DNA of 64,000 nt from assembly GCA_013100825.1 (NCBI GenBank), contig CP040001.1:829661-893660 (forward strand), written 5' to 3'. This DNA comes from Candidatus Saccharibacteria bacterium oral taxon 488. Lineage in GTDB: Bacteria > Patescibacteriota > Saccharimonadia > Saccharimonadales > Saccharimonadaceae. The position numbers were made by a program, and so were the translations under genes. Below, in pieces: positions 25,853-33,717 of the stretch. Under the pieces are notes generated by a model. That model did not search any database, was not told the DNA's origin, and was given only the letters and a program-made list of their open reading frames with translations. How positions within the stretch are numbered: position 1 is the stretch's first letter; every line of letters begins with the position of its first letter.

Positions 25853-25886
25853 ATGAATGAATACAAAAAGTTATTCATTCATATCG
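25849..25886. promoter_or_regulatory. Perfect 15-bp inverted repeat, probable TetR operator
   Basis: Arm CGATATGAATGAATA (25849-25863), 8-nt centre, arm TATTCATTCATATCG (25872-25886). It overlaps the -10 and the transcription start, and ends 25 nt before the regulator's start codon. This position is that of an autorepression operator. Confidence 0.75.
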
Positions 25887-25910
25887 TTAACATGAAGGAG
25901 GTTGCCAGCG

Positions 25911-26477
25911 TTGGATAAAAAACAAGCATTAAAAATAGCTGCCTATGATGTCTTCTCAAAAAAGGGATATAAAGAGACCGGTATCTCAGAAATTGCTAAA
26001 CGTGCTGGGGTAGCAGTCGGTTCTTTTTACAACTACTACGACGGCAAAGAAACTATCTTTCTGGATGTGTACATTGAAGAAAACAACCGCATTCGCCAAG
26101 CGATGATGGACGACATTGATTGGCAGCAGGATTTGGTTGAACTTGTGAGACAGATTTTTGAACAGTCACGAAGCCTCGTTTCGTCCAATAAAATTCTAGC
26201 GGAATGGCATAATCCAGCCGTCTCTCGTACACTACGTGGTTATTATTCTTCGGATAAGGGTAAGGCTACGAATACCTTCCATCAATTTTTGGTCGAAACC
26301 TTTACCGGTCGCATGGTAGCAGAAGGATATTCAGAGGAAAAAATTCAGGATATTTTACAGGTTTATAATCTGTTTTACTACATGGATATGCATATCACTG
26401 AAGGCGATTTTCCAGGTATTAGTGGGACGCTGGAAATACTTGCCACTAACTTTGTTAAAGGTATCTTTACATCATGA
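25911..26477 (+). CDS. TetR/AcrR-family transcriptional regulator
   Basis: A 188-residue protein, MDKKQALKIAAYDVFSKKGY, with the TetR HTH (GYKETGISEIAKRAGVAVGS, then FYNYYDGKETIFLDVY). The C-terminal ligand domain is not assignable. I place the start at TTG 25911 because AAGGAGG (25895-25901) lies 9 nt upstream; a TTG at 25902 directly abuts it. It very likely represses itself and the downstream oxidoreductase through the operator at 25849-25886. Codon use is more AT-rich than the flanking genes, fitting acquisition. Confidence 0.88.
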   Translation: MDKKQALKIAAYDVFSKKGYKETGISEIAKRAGVAVGSFYNYYDGKETIFLDVYIEENNRIRQAMMDDIDWQQDLVELVRQIFEQSRSLVSSNKILAEWHNPAVSRTLRGYYSSDKGKATNTFHQFLVETFTGRMVAEGYSEEKIQDILQVYNLFYYMDMHITEGDFPGISGTLEILATNFVKGIFTS

Positions 26478-27247
26478 AAAGGAGTAAAAAAATGGTAATC
26501 ATCGTTATATCTATTCTTGCGGCTACAGGCCTTATCGCTTGGGGTGTTATCGCCTACTTAGGGAGGAGTCAAACGTTATTGGTCAAATCTATCGAAAACC
26601 CTAGCGGAGACCTTCATGTCATTCGCCTAGCAAAGCCTGATAATATGACATGGAAGGCAGGCTCTTATGCCAAGATCACGCTACCCAGTACGGCATCTGA
26701 TGGTGAAAAGAATGATCATAAGGGCGAACAGACAAGTCGTTGGCTGAGTATCGCCTCTAGTCCTGAGGATAATGAAATTATTATCCTAACCCACAATAGC
26801 GGTAGTCCTTATAAAAAAGCTTTGACGAGCCTACCAGCAGGTAGTCAGGTCAAGATGAGTTGGCTGGAATCTTCTTTGTCAGTTACAGACGGCAACGAGC
26901 CGCTGGTTTGCTTCGCCTCTGATGTCGGTATCTCAGCAATGCGACCAATTGTCAGGCAGTGGGCCGGTAAACGTCCTATCATGCTCTATCACCTAGACAA
27001 GGGGGTAAAGGTCTTTGACAAGGAACTCTCAGAGCTAGCAAACAAAACAGCTAATATGACTTATGAGACCAGTGCTAACCTCTCTCAAAGCCAGGAACGC
27101 TTCAAGCAGGCGATTGATAGACATGGCAACAAGGCTCAATATCTCGTGGCAGGACAGCCCGACGATGTGAAAACGATGAAGAAACTCCTTAGAGACAACG
27201 CGATGTATGATAACGTCAAATCAAGTACTTTTCGGGGGTTGAAGTAG
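26474..27247 (+). CDS. Membrane-anchored FNR-like oxidoreductase
   Basis: A 257-residue protein. An N-terminal anchor (MVIIVISILAATGLIAWGVI, residues 7-29) precedes a ferredoxin-reductase-like module with MTWKAGSYAKITLP, the flavin-binding RWLSIASSP, LPAGSQVKMSW and the nucleotide-binding VCFASDVGISAMRPIVRQW. The end, YLVAGQPDDVKTMKKLL, matches the C-terminal strand-helix of the fold. It overlaps tetR by 4 nt. Such TetR-reductase pairs may respond to redox-active or xenobiotic compounds; the partner protein is unknown. Confidence 0.75.
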   Translation: MKRSKKMVIIVISILAATGLIAWGVIAYLGRSQTLLVKSIENPSGDLHVIRLAKPDNMTWKAGSYAKITLPSTASDGEKNDHKGEQTSRWLSIASSPEDNEIIILTHNSGSPYKKALTSLPAGSQVKMSWLESSLSVTDGNEPLVCFASDVGISAMRPIVRQWAGKRPIMLYHLDKGVKVFDKELSELANKTANMTYETSANLSQSQERFKQAIDRHGNKAQYLVAGQPDDVKTMKKLLRDNAMYDNVKSSTFRGLK

Positions 27248-27281
27248 TCAATATGACTGCATGGTTGCTGATAGGTAATAC

Positions 27282-27554
27282 TTAGGCAGCCATCACCTGC
27301 GCTTCTGGCCAAATGCGCTGCACCAATCGTTTGCCGCGAGCCGTTAGCCGCACCCAGGCGTCGCCATAGACCTGGTCGATTGCCATCAACCCCTTACGCC
27401 GCAAATCCGCCAGCACATGCATCGCCGTTCGGCGTGGCATGCCCATGTGTGCCGCCAACACAGCCGCCTCATCACCGCCGTCTTCGTAGACTTGCTGCAA
27501 CACCAGCGCCTCGTTGGTGGTTAAGGTTACTTCTTGTGATTGTCTCGTCTTCAT
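27282..27554 (-). CDS. Small winged-helix (MarR/ArsR-like) DNA-binding protein
   Basis: A 90-residue protein, MKTRQSQEVTLTTNEALVLQ, with a winged-helix core (EAAVLAAHMGMPRRTAMHVL, then ADLRRKGLMAIDQVYGDAWV) and basic tail. The start ATG at 27554 is preceded by AAAGG with 6 nt spacing. A WalR-like repeat lies in its promoter. A decayed copy of its 3' end lies 1.5 kb away at 25677-25810. Role: probable transcriptional regulator; target unknown. Confidence 0.75.
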   Translation of the reverse strand: MKTRQSQEVTLTTNEALVLQQVYEDGGDEAAVLAAHMGMPRRTAMHVLADLRRKGLMAIDQVYGDAWVRLTARGKRLVQRIWPEAQVMAA

Positions 27555-27585
27555 ACTCATCCTTTCTTATGGTTATCGTGAGTAT

Positions 27586-27619
27586 ATGATAGCCAGACGG
27601 TCTGTAATTTCGCTGTAAA
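27586..27619 (-). promoter_or_regulatory. WalR-like box and -10 of the winged-helix gene
   Basis: Plus strand TGTAAT-N5-TGTAAA (27603-27608, 27614-27619), matching TGTWAH-N5-TGTWAH. Read on the minus strand it ends TTACAG, then 10 nt, then -10 TATCAT (27591-27586). Confidence 0.7.
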
Positions 27620-27731
27620 AGGTTGCGGCGCGGATATTGCTCAATAGCTAGTTTCACCCGCGCGCCGAGGCCAAGAACTTGCTATCACCCAGGTAGCGCC
27701 CGCGGTCACCTTCCAGATTACCGTACGAAAA

Positions 27732-27759
27732 AGCAGCGCCCGAGGAAGTAGGCGCTGCT
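27732..27759 (-). terminator. Terminator after the small membrane-protein gene
   Basis: AGCAGCGCC / GGCGCTGCT, a 9-bp stem with a 10-nt loop, followed on the minus strand by five T. It ends the 30966-27831 operon. Confidence 0.7.
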
Positions 27760-27830
27760 TTATGACTATTCGCCGCCAGCTAATTGGTCTGCGGCGTGGT
27801 GTTAGTGGTTGGCGGCTGTGGTGAGTCGGT

Positions 27831-28223
27831 TTAACCCGACGGCGTGGTTTGGTTATTTTGCGCGGTGCCGTTATTATTCTTGGTCGCTGGCGTTTGGGAG
27901 CCTTGACCAGTCTGGTTCTGGCTACCGCCTGGTGCGCCGCCCGTTTGTCCACCCGGCCCGCCCTGCTGGCTATTTTGACTTCGACTCATGCCCGGCGGAC
28001 CGCCCGCTTGATTATTCATGCCGTTTTGCGAGCCACCGACCTGCATACCGACGACGAAGCTCAGCGCGCAGACCACCACACCGCCAATCGTCAGCCCAGC
28101 AATTGCCCCGGCACCTAAACCGTTCTTGCCAGAGTTCGTGCCGTTTGGACGCGGCGCAGGCGGCTGATCATAGACCGCTTCTGGTGTGGTGAGTTGTGCT
28201 TGCTTGGTTTGTGAAATTGCCAT
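27831..28223 (-). CDS. Small single-pass membrane protein with Gly/Gln/Asn-rich tail
   Basis: A 130-residue protein, MAISQTKQAQLTTPEAVYDQ, with a short cytoplasmic segment, one membrane helix (GAGAIAGLTIGGVVVCALSF) and an 80-residue low-complexity outer tail rich in Gly, Gln, Asn, Ser and Pro. The start at 28223 has the ribosome-binding site AAAGGAG. It follows the GT2-GT39 gene by 19 nt in the same operon. The tail composition resembles the Gly-rich insert of that enzyme, which suggests a partner or substrate. Not a recognised family. Confidence 0.65.
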   Translation of the reverse strand: MAISQTKQAQLTTPEAVYDQPPAPRPNGTNSGKNGLGAGAIAGLTIGGVVVCALSFVVGMQVGGSQNGMNNQAGGPPGMSRSQNSQQGGPGGQTGGAPGGSQNQTGQGSQTPATKNNNGTAQNNQTTPSG

Positions 28224-28242
28224 AATTTCTCCTTTCGTTACG

Positions 28243-30966
28243 TTACTCTCTCGATAATTCATACAATGTTACATCGCTGCCTCCATAATTAACGACGGTG
28301 CCAGTCTGTTTGACCCATGTCGTGATTTCATTGTTACCGCCGCCTGGCCCGCCGCCACCACGGCCATGTGAGCTGATGGCGTAATACCTAACTTTGCCGG
28401 CCTTCACTAGTTGCTTAAATTGCTCCAGCGTCAGTGGTGTATCGCTACCATTAAATCCACCGACCGCCATCACTGACTGGCCACTCGTCAGCTGAATTGC
28501 CGCTGATTCGTTGGCGCTGGCTACTGCTACCAGCCAGGTTGCTCCATGTTGATGCTCTACGAGATACTGCACCAACTGGCTGTCGGCTTGCGATCTTTCA
28601 TTATTACTCCCTCGCATCGCTGTGGAATTCGGCCCAGCCGTTGGGATACTACCAGTGTGCGCGACATTGACCGTTGCTAATGTATACACCATCGGGGCGA
28701 GCGTGCAGGCGGCTATGGCAGTGATAATCGCCAAGTTTTGCAGCCACTGCCGCGGCACATAAAGATTTACCAGTAGTCCAATCATCCCCGCAAGACCCAG
28801 CAACCCAACCGTCCATATCAGCCACGTCATCGTGCCAGCGTAACCGAGGATAATCACCGCTATCACTGCCGTCACACCAACCAGCACCGGCAGTAGCCAC
28901 GCATACGGTTTACGTCTGGTATACGCGCCCCACAGAAACGGCAGGCTGATACCGACGAGTGCCGCCACCGCTGACGCCATCACCACCACGTAGTACGGAT
29001 GAATCACACCACTAGTCATGCTGAAAATCACGATGTGAATTAACAGCCACAGCATCCAGAAAATTACTGCCGCTCGCCCACGATTGGTTCGGGGTGTTTT
29101 TCGCAAAATCCATAACATCAGCCCACCACCCGCCAGCGCCAAGACCAGCAACCAAGCAATATTTGGCCCAAAATCATTGTTAAAGATCCTGAAAATTCCC
29201 GTTTGCCCACCAAAGCCCGTACCACCCGGACCATGCCCGCCACCAGGGCCGCCGCCCATTCCGCCCGGCATCATACCGGCGCCATCTGCCATAGTCTGCG
29301 TGGTACTACCAGCAGTTTGAAGTGTTGTAGTACCACCTATTCCACCACTTGGTGGCGCACCACCACCCGGGCCACCACCTCCACCACGCCCACCAAGCAG
29401 TCGACCAAAGCCGTTATAGCCAAAAATCAAACTCCAGATATTGTTATCATTGGTACTACCCACCCACGGCCGACTACCAGCTGGCGTCAACCACACCAGC
29501 ACGCTCCACCACAACGTTGACATCGTGGTGATCACACCCGCAAACATCACATGCAAAAATCGCGTCACAATCGGTGGCTTGGCAAACACCAAATAGACCG
29601 CCGCCATCGCTGGTAATACCATCAGCCCTTGGAGCATCTTGGCGTTAAACGCCAGCCCCGTGAATAGCCCCGCTAGACCTAGCCACAACAGCGGTCGTTT
29701 CCCTTCCAGCGAGCGTAAAAACGCGTAGCCACTGGCGGTCAGCATCAATGTCAAAATCGCATCGGGGTTATTGAAGCCAAACATCAACGCCGCCACTGGT
29801 GTTAGCATCAGTGTCACTCCAGCAATCACAGCACTGGTGAAACCGAACTGCCGTTTCACCGCACCGTACACCAGCCACACCGAACCAACTCCCGCCAACA
29901 CACTTGGCAGCAACATTGAGAAACTCGAAAAACCAAACAACCGAGCGCTTAGTCCCATCAGCATCGTCGCCAGTGGTGGCTTATCAACCGACACATAATT
30001 GGCCGCATCCAAACTACCAAACAGCCACGCCGTCCAATCCCGGCTGGCCGCCTGCACCGCCGCTGCATAGTAACTATTCGCCATGCCATTATGGAGCGCG
30101 CCAAACAAATACAGCGCACCAGTCAGCGCCAACAGCACCGGTAGTGTCCACTTCTCCAACCATGATCGTTTGTCCAGTTCCCTGTTGACGCGGTACAGTC
30201 CTTTCAGATCATCGACAGCCGTTTTCACAATTTTCACGCGGCTATCCGTATCTTCAATCCAGGTGACTGGTTGCTCGTGAATCGGCACACCGGCTCGCTC
30301 GGTTTTGATCAGCAATTCGGTGTCAAAAAACCATTCATTGTCTTTGATTTTCGGCAAGAATTTTGCAGCGACATCCCGGCGGATCGCCTTGAAACCACAC
30401 TGCGCATCGCTAAACTTAGTACCTGACGTCCATTTGATAATATTGTTATAGCACCGCGAGATGAACTCCCGCTTCAGCCCACGCATCGTTTTGGCGCCCC
30501 GAGCCAGTCGCGAGCCAATCGCCACGCCAGCCTCGCCCGCCACCAACGGCTGAATCATCGGTAGAAAATCATCTAGACTAGTCGACAGATCAACATCCAT
30601 ATAGGTCAAAATGTCAGCCGGGCTATTCTGCCAGACCTGTTTGAGCGCTCGCCCGCGACCACGCTCCGCTAGGCTCACTACCCGCACTGACTGGTGTTTT
30701 TCCGCCAAACATTTGGCAATTTCCAGCGTCTTGTCCTGACTGCCATTGTCAGCGATGGTGATTTGGTAGCGATACGGCAAGCGTTTCGCCATATACTCAT
30801 CAAGCGTCGTGATACTTTGCTGGAGGATTTTTTCCTCATTAAGCACCGGCACGACAACATCAATGAATGGACGGGCAATCGCCCGAAACGCCGGCTGGCT
30901 CTCAGTAGCGGCGAGGTGTCGCGACCGAGCCAGCGGTTGGGGTATGGTTGCTGCTTTCATAGTCAT
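28243..30966 (-). CDS. GT2-GT39 fusion: polyprenyl-phosphate sugar synthase plus ArnT/PMT-like transferase
   Basis: A 907-residue protein. Residues 30-270 are a GT2 dolichol-phosphate-mannose-synthase-like domain (FIDVVVPVLNEEKILQQSIT; DXD in ILTYMDVDLST; FFDTELLIKTERAGV). From about 275 on it is a multipass GT-C protein of the PMT_2/ArnT type (SVDKPPLATMLMGLSARLFG, conserved DKPP motif), with a long Gly-rich periplasmic loop around residues 510-595 and a soluble C-terminal domain. The fusion would make a lipid-linked sugar and transfer it outside the membrane to protein or glycan. The promoter carries a WalR-like box and a leaderless start. Confidence 0.88.
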   Translation of the reverse strand: MTMKAATIPQPLARSRHLAATESQPAFRAIARPFIDVVVPVLNEEKILQQSITTLDEYMAKRLPYRYQITIADNGSQDKTLEIAKCLAEKHQSVRVVSLAERGRGRALKQVWQNSPADILTYMDVDLSTSLDDFLPMIQPLVAGEAGVAIGSRLARGAKTMRGLKREFISRCYNNIIKWTSGTKFSDAQCGFKAIRRDVAAKFLPKIKDNEWFFDTELLIKTERAGVPIHEQPVTWIEDTDSRVKIVKTAVDDLKGLYRVNRELDKRSWLEKWTLPVLLALTGALYLFGALHNGMANSYYAAAVQAASRDWTAWLFGSLDAANYVSVDKPPLATMLMGLSARLFGFSSFSMLLPSVLAGVGSVWLVYGAVKRQFGFTSAVIAGVTLMLTPVAALMFGFNNPDAILTLMLTASGYAFLRSLEGKRPLLWLGLAGLFTGLAFNAKMLQGLMVLPAMAAVYLVFAKPPIVTRFLHVMFAGVITTMSTLWWSVLVWLTPAGSRPWVGSTNDNNIWSLIFGYNGFGRLLGGRGGGGGPGGGAPPSGGIGGTTTLQTAGSTTQTMADGAGMMPGGMGGGPGGGHGPGGTGFGGQTGIFRIFNNDFGPNIAWLLVLALAGGGLMLWILRKTPRTNRGRAAVIFWMLWLLIHIVIFSMTSGVIHPYYVVVMASAVAALVGISLPFLWGAYTRRKPYAWLLPVLVGVTAVIAVIILGYAGTMTWLIWTVGLLGLAGMIGLLVNLYVPRQWLQNLAIITAIAACTLAPMVYTLATVNVAHTGSIPTAGPNSTAMRGSNNERSQADSQLVQYLVEHQHGATWLVAVASANESAAIQLTSGQSVMAVGGFNGSDTPLTLEQFKQLVKAGKVRYYAISSHGRGGGGPGGGNNEITTWVKQTGTVVNYGGSDVTLYELSRE

Positions 30967-30973
30967 GCCAGCA

Positions 30974-31007
30974 ACTATAGATGAGGGGTCTGTAATTTTG
31001 CTTTAAA
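30974..31007 (-). promoter_or_regulatory. WalR-like box and -10 of the GT2-GT39 operon
   Basis: Plus strand TGTAAT-N5-TTTAAA (30991-30996, 31002-31007; one mismatch in the second half). Minus strand TTACAG, 10 nt, -10 TATAGT (30979-30974), then 7 nt to ATG 30966, so the mRNA appears leaderless. Confidence 0.65.
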
Positions 31008-31052
31008 CAAACTTTATACTTAATAACACGTTAACGGTTCTCAAAAATACCA

Positions 31053-31071
31053 ACCCTTATAAGATAAGGGT
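31053..31071 (-). terminator. Terminator-like hairpin after the HEPN pair
   Basis: ACCCTTAT / ATAAGGGT, 8-bp stem with a 3-nt loop. On the minus strand a T-rich stretch follows after a few bases (TGGTATTTTTG). Confidence 0.5.
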
Positions 31072-31082
31072 ATAGAAAGTGA

Positions 31083-32066
31083 TCATACCCTATCTTTTCC
31101 CGGTAAGGATACTATCACGGGCATATTGCCATCCATGGAAAGCCCGTATTGGCCAGGTTTAACATAAAGGAGCACTAAAAGCTGTGTGATTATACTAATA
31201 TAAGTATTTTCAATCATTACAAGACTGAACTCATCACTATGCTGACCTATCGCATCATAACTGTCATATGGATTGGAACGAAGTAGTTTATGAGCTACAT
31301 TCCAATGATGACGCATGTACACAATATCAAGCACTTTCACAAAAAGCCCTCTTTTTATGCGTGAATCACTTCCAGCGGCACTGAGCGCTTTAGCAACAAA
31401 ACATATTTGCCGGTTTAAACACCTCTTGTCTGCTTTTGTTTTTGCTTTATATTTTTTACATAAGGATTTCTGTGGTGTTCCTCTAGGACTAAACCGTTCA
31501 GCTATTTTCTTATATTGAGGGTTATTAAGCTCAGATAGACATTCTGTGGCTTTAAAATAATTTAGATAAGCTTCTGAATCAAAACCAAGACTGTCTAATT
31601 CTTTTGCTCTCCTCCAGTAATTTAGCATTGTCTTGAGACCCTTTTTACGACTACTTCCAATGTCCTTTATTATTCGCTCTGCCAACTCTAGACTATATTT
31701 ACTGTACTTCACTGAACTATTCTGATGAATTGAAGGAAAAATATCTACTCCTTCAGCATGAACATACACCCCACTATAACCCCCCTCATAACCCCATTTC
31801 ATATCTAATTCCATACTGAAGTAGCCCAAATTCCTGATATGTCCAACAATACGATTCATAACATTTTCTATATCCCTATCGTCACTAATTGAATGATTCT
31901 GAGGGAGAGGATATGTTTTTTGCGACTCAGCCCTTATGTAGTTATTAGAAAACGCAACATTCCACTTTTCGCCATTTAGGGAAACTGTCGTTGAAAAATT
32001 TATATTACTGGGCTGAGTAGTAATCTTTACCCATATATATGTTTCACTAGATATCGGCACGTTCAT
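31083..32066 (-). CDS. Unknown protein with a HEPN-like RX6H motif
   Basis: A 327-residue protein I do not recognise. The N-terminal 130 residues look beta-rich (VSLNGEKWNVAFSNNYI; MELDMKWGYEGGYSGVYVHA). The C-terminal half is helical and holds DIVYMRHHWNVAHKLLRSNP, with R252 and H259 in the RX4-6H spacing of HEPN ribonucleases and a neighbouring N256. Its ATG overlaps the stop of the upstream TIGR02391-like gene (ATGA). The pair is AT-richer than its surroundings. A ribonuclease or abortive-infection role is inferred, not shown. Confidence 0.55.
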   Translation of the reverse strand: MNVPISSETYIWVKITTQPSNINFSTTVSLNGEKWNVAFSNNYIRAESQKTYPLPQNHSISDDRDIENVMNRIVGHIRNLGYFSMELDMKWGYEGGYSGVYVHAEGVDIFPSIHQNSSVKYSKYSLELAERIIKDIGSSRKKGLKTMLNYWRRAKELDSLGFDSEAYLNYFKATECLSELNNPQYKKIAERFSPRGTPQKSLCKKYKAKTKADKRCLNRQICFVAKALSAAGSDSRIKRGLFVKVLDIVYMRHHWNVAHKLLRSNPYDSYDAIGQHSDEFSLVMIENTYISIITQLLVLLYVKPGQYGLSMDGNMPVIVSLPGKDRV

Positions 32067-33139
32067 CTCCCAGTACTTAGCTCGGGATGTTGTTTTATAA
32101 TGTCACACCCCCGTTTTGCTAGTTTGTATTTAGGAGTGCCTCGACTGCTATATTCATGTGTTAGCAAACCCAGCGACACCATCTCATCAAGGTTAGCTTC
32201 AAGCTCTCCAGAATCTATATCATTAAGCTCTTTGAGTAGTTCGGGGTTACTTACACTACCGAGGGGGTGTATTGTGCTTCCGCCCATATGACGAACGACT
32301 GCCAACTCCCTAAGGTCAGTCATTGACCCAAATAACCTAAGTATAAACATTTGTAGTATATCTAAGGCAATTGTTTGCTGACGATTTAAAGTCGTAATTT
32401 TATTGAAATTTTGCCTTTTTGACTGTTCGTTTTTCTTTCTCACTTCACTATTATCTAATAGACGCATTGCTAAGCTGCTCAACGTGAGATACTCATAGGC
32501 ACGTACTGGATCATTTATATTACCATCTGATGTATGGCTCTTTTCATTACGAAACCGATCAATAGCCATAGTCAAGAATTTGACGGCACTCTGGAAATCA
32601 TTGTCAACATTTTCTGCGGACGCGCCTTTAATATACAAACCACCTTTACCAAATGCTTCAGATCCAGTTTCGTATGTAGTTAGCTCGCGGAGTCTATCAC
32701 GAACAACCTTAAAACTTTTTTCGACAGCTTCTGGATAATGCCCGTCTGTGTACAGTTTAGAGCACTTTTGTTTAACATTTTTATGCAGATTCCCTAAAGC
32801 TTGAGTGCTCGTAGGTTTCTCAGTGTTACTCACCTTTTTACTCTTTAAAAATTCTAGAATACCAATTAAGAGACTGCGGCACTTATTTAAATTTCTAAAA
32901 TAAGCTTCGGTCCTTCGCTTAGCATTAATATCAGGATTAGGGCTAATAACAACTCCATATTCACCACTGAGCAGATGGAACTCCCGAACTTCTTCAGCTT
33001 TTTCACCTAATATATCTCTTAACAAAAGCTTAGTTTGTATGTGCCATAATTTATAATTATCATAGTTTTCAACCCTTTCAAGGTCATCAATCTTATCAAT
33101 CTGAGCTTTCAATAGCCGTATTTGTGCGCTATTTTTCAT
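32063..33139 (-). CDS. TIGR02391 (Ymh-like) HEPN protein
   Basis: A 358-residue protein. Residues about 115-225 match the TIGR02391/Ymh family: NLHKNVKQKCSKLYTDGHYP, EAVEKSFKVVRDRLRELT and RFRNEKSHTSDGNINDPVRA, whose RNEKSH is the HEPN RX4H motif. The C-terminal 90 residues are winged-helix-like (DLRELAVVRHMGGSTIHPLG; YKLAKRGCDIIKQ). I take ATG 33139 because GGTGGAG lies 6 nt before it; a GTG at 33151 sits 4 nt after a TATAAT. It forms a two-gene operon with the 31083-32066 gene and is a candidate defence ribonuclease. Confidence 0.7.
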   Translation of the reverse strand: MKNSAQIRLLKAQIDKIDDLERVENYDNYKLWHIQTKLLLRDILGEKAEEVREFHLLSGEYGVVISPNPDINAKRRTEAYFRNLNKCRSLLIGILEFLKSKKVSNTEKPTSTQALGNLHKNVKQKCSKLYTDGHYPEAVEKSFKVVRDRLRELTTYETGSEAFGKGGLYIKGASAENVDNDFQSAVKFLTMAIDRFRNEKSHTSDGNINDPVRAYEYLTLSSLAMRLLDNSEVRKKNEQSKRQNFNKITTLNRQQTIALDILQMFILRLFGSMTDLRELAVVRHMGGSTIHPLGSVSNPELLKELNDIDSGELEANLDEMVSLGLLTHEYSSRGTPKYKLAKRGCDIIKQHPELSTGR

Positions 33140-33225
33140 ACATATCTCCACCTAGATTATACATCAATCAGAAAAGCGATAACTTAGCATGAATTACACT
33201 TTAAAATAGTCGAAGGTCTTAGTTC

Positions 33226-33259
33226 TTTACAGCCTTTTTACAGCCCCATCCACTATACT
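33226..33259 (+). promoter_or_regulatory. WalR-like box and -10 of the broken gtrA gene
   Basis: TTTACA-N5-TTTACA (33226-33231, 33237-33242), i.e. a perfect TGTAAA-N5-TGTAAA on the minus strand, ending TTACAG, then 10 nt to -10 TATACT (33254-33259) and 6 nt to ATG 33266. Confidence 0.7.
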
Positions 33260-33265
33260 CACCAC

Positions 33266-33717
33266 ATGACTATTCGCAAGCAACTCATCACCTTTGCCGC
33301 CATCGACGCTCTTAATACCGCAATTGACATCGCAATATACACTCTGTTGATATGGCTCACCGCACCGCTACTATTGGCCGTCATCATTTCAACCACTGCA
33401 GGAATGATTTGCAGCTATTTTCTAAATAGACGCTTCACCTTCAAAACCGACCGCCAGCCAATTGTTCAGTTTATCGGCATCACCCTCACTGGCCTGTGGG
33501 TTTTGCAACCAGTCGTCATATGGCTGCTCGTCCAACTGCTCGGGATAACCAGCACTTTGGTTTGAGCGTGGCAAAATTAGCCGCCACTAGCGTCAGCCCA
33601 GCGTGGAATTTCGTGTGGTACCGAATTGTATTTCAAGGAACAAAGAAAAAACACCTCCGTAGAAGTGCCTTTTCATGGCTCCGGGGGCGGGGTTCGAACC
33701 CGCGGCCTATTGGTTAA
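33266..33717 (+). pseudogene. GtrA-family membrane protein, frameshifted
   Basis: The first frame encodes 99 residues of a GtrA protein (NTAIDIAIYTLLIWLTAPLL, CSYFLNRRFTFKT, ITLTGLWVLQPVVIWLLVQL) and stops at 33563-33565. The minus-one frame continues with SVAKLAATSVSPAWNFVWYR, IVF, the usual last helix of the family. One added T in the TTT run near 33561 would restore about 150 residues. The restored frame then runs antisense into tRNA-Asn, so the original stop also seems lost. GtrA proteins are four-helix membrane proteins in surface polysaccharide synthesis. It may be a pseudogene or a sequencing error. Confidence 0.7.
33646..33669 (-). terminator. Terminator of tRNA-Asn
   Basis: Minus strand CACTTC-TACG-GAGGTG followed by six T, a stem with a UNCG-type tetraloop, starting 7 nt after the encoded CCA. 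Confidence 0.8.

Noticed and set aside
27641..27952. Arg/Pro-rich 103-codon minus-strand frame
   Set aside because: It overlaps the C-terminus of the small membrane protein in another frame and spans its terminator hairpin; not a gene.
29360..29400. CACCACC-type short repeats considered as a tandem repeat or CRISPR-like array
   Set aside because: They are codon-level Gly repeats in frame with the GT2-GT39 protein; no spacers or conserved repeat unit. No CRISPR array is present in the window.
29084..29520. Pro-rich plus-strand frames opposite the Gly-rich loop of the GT2-GT39 gene
   Set aside because: Pro/Thr/His-rich composition is simply the complement of the Gly-rich codons.
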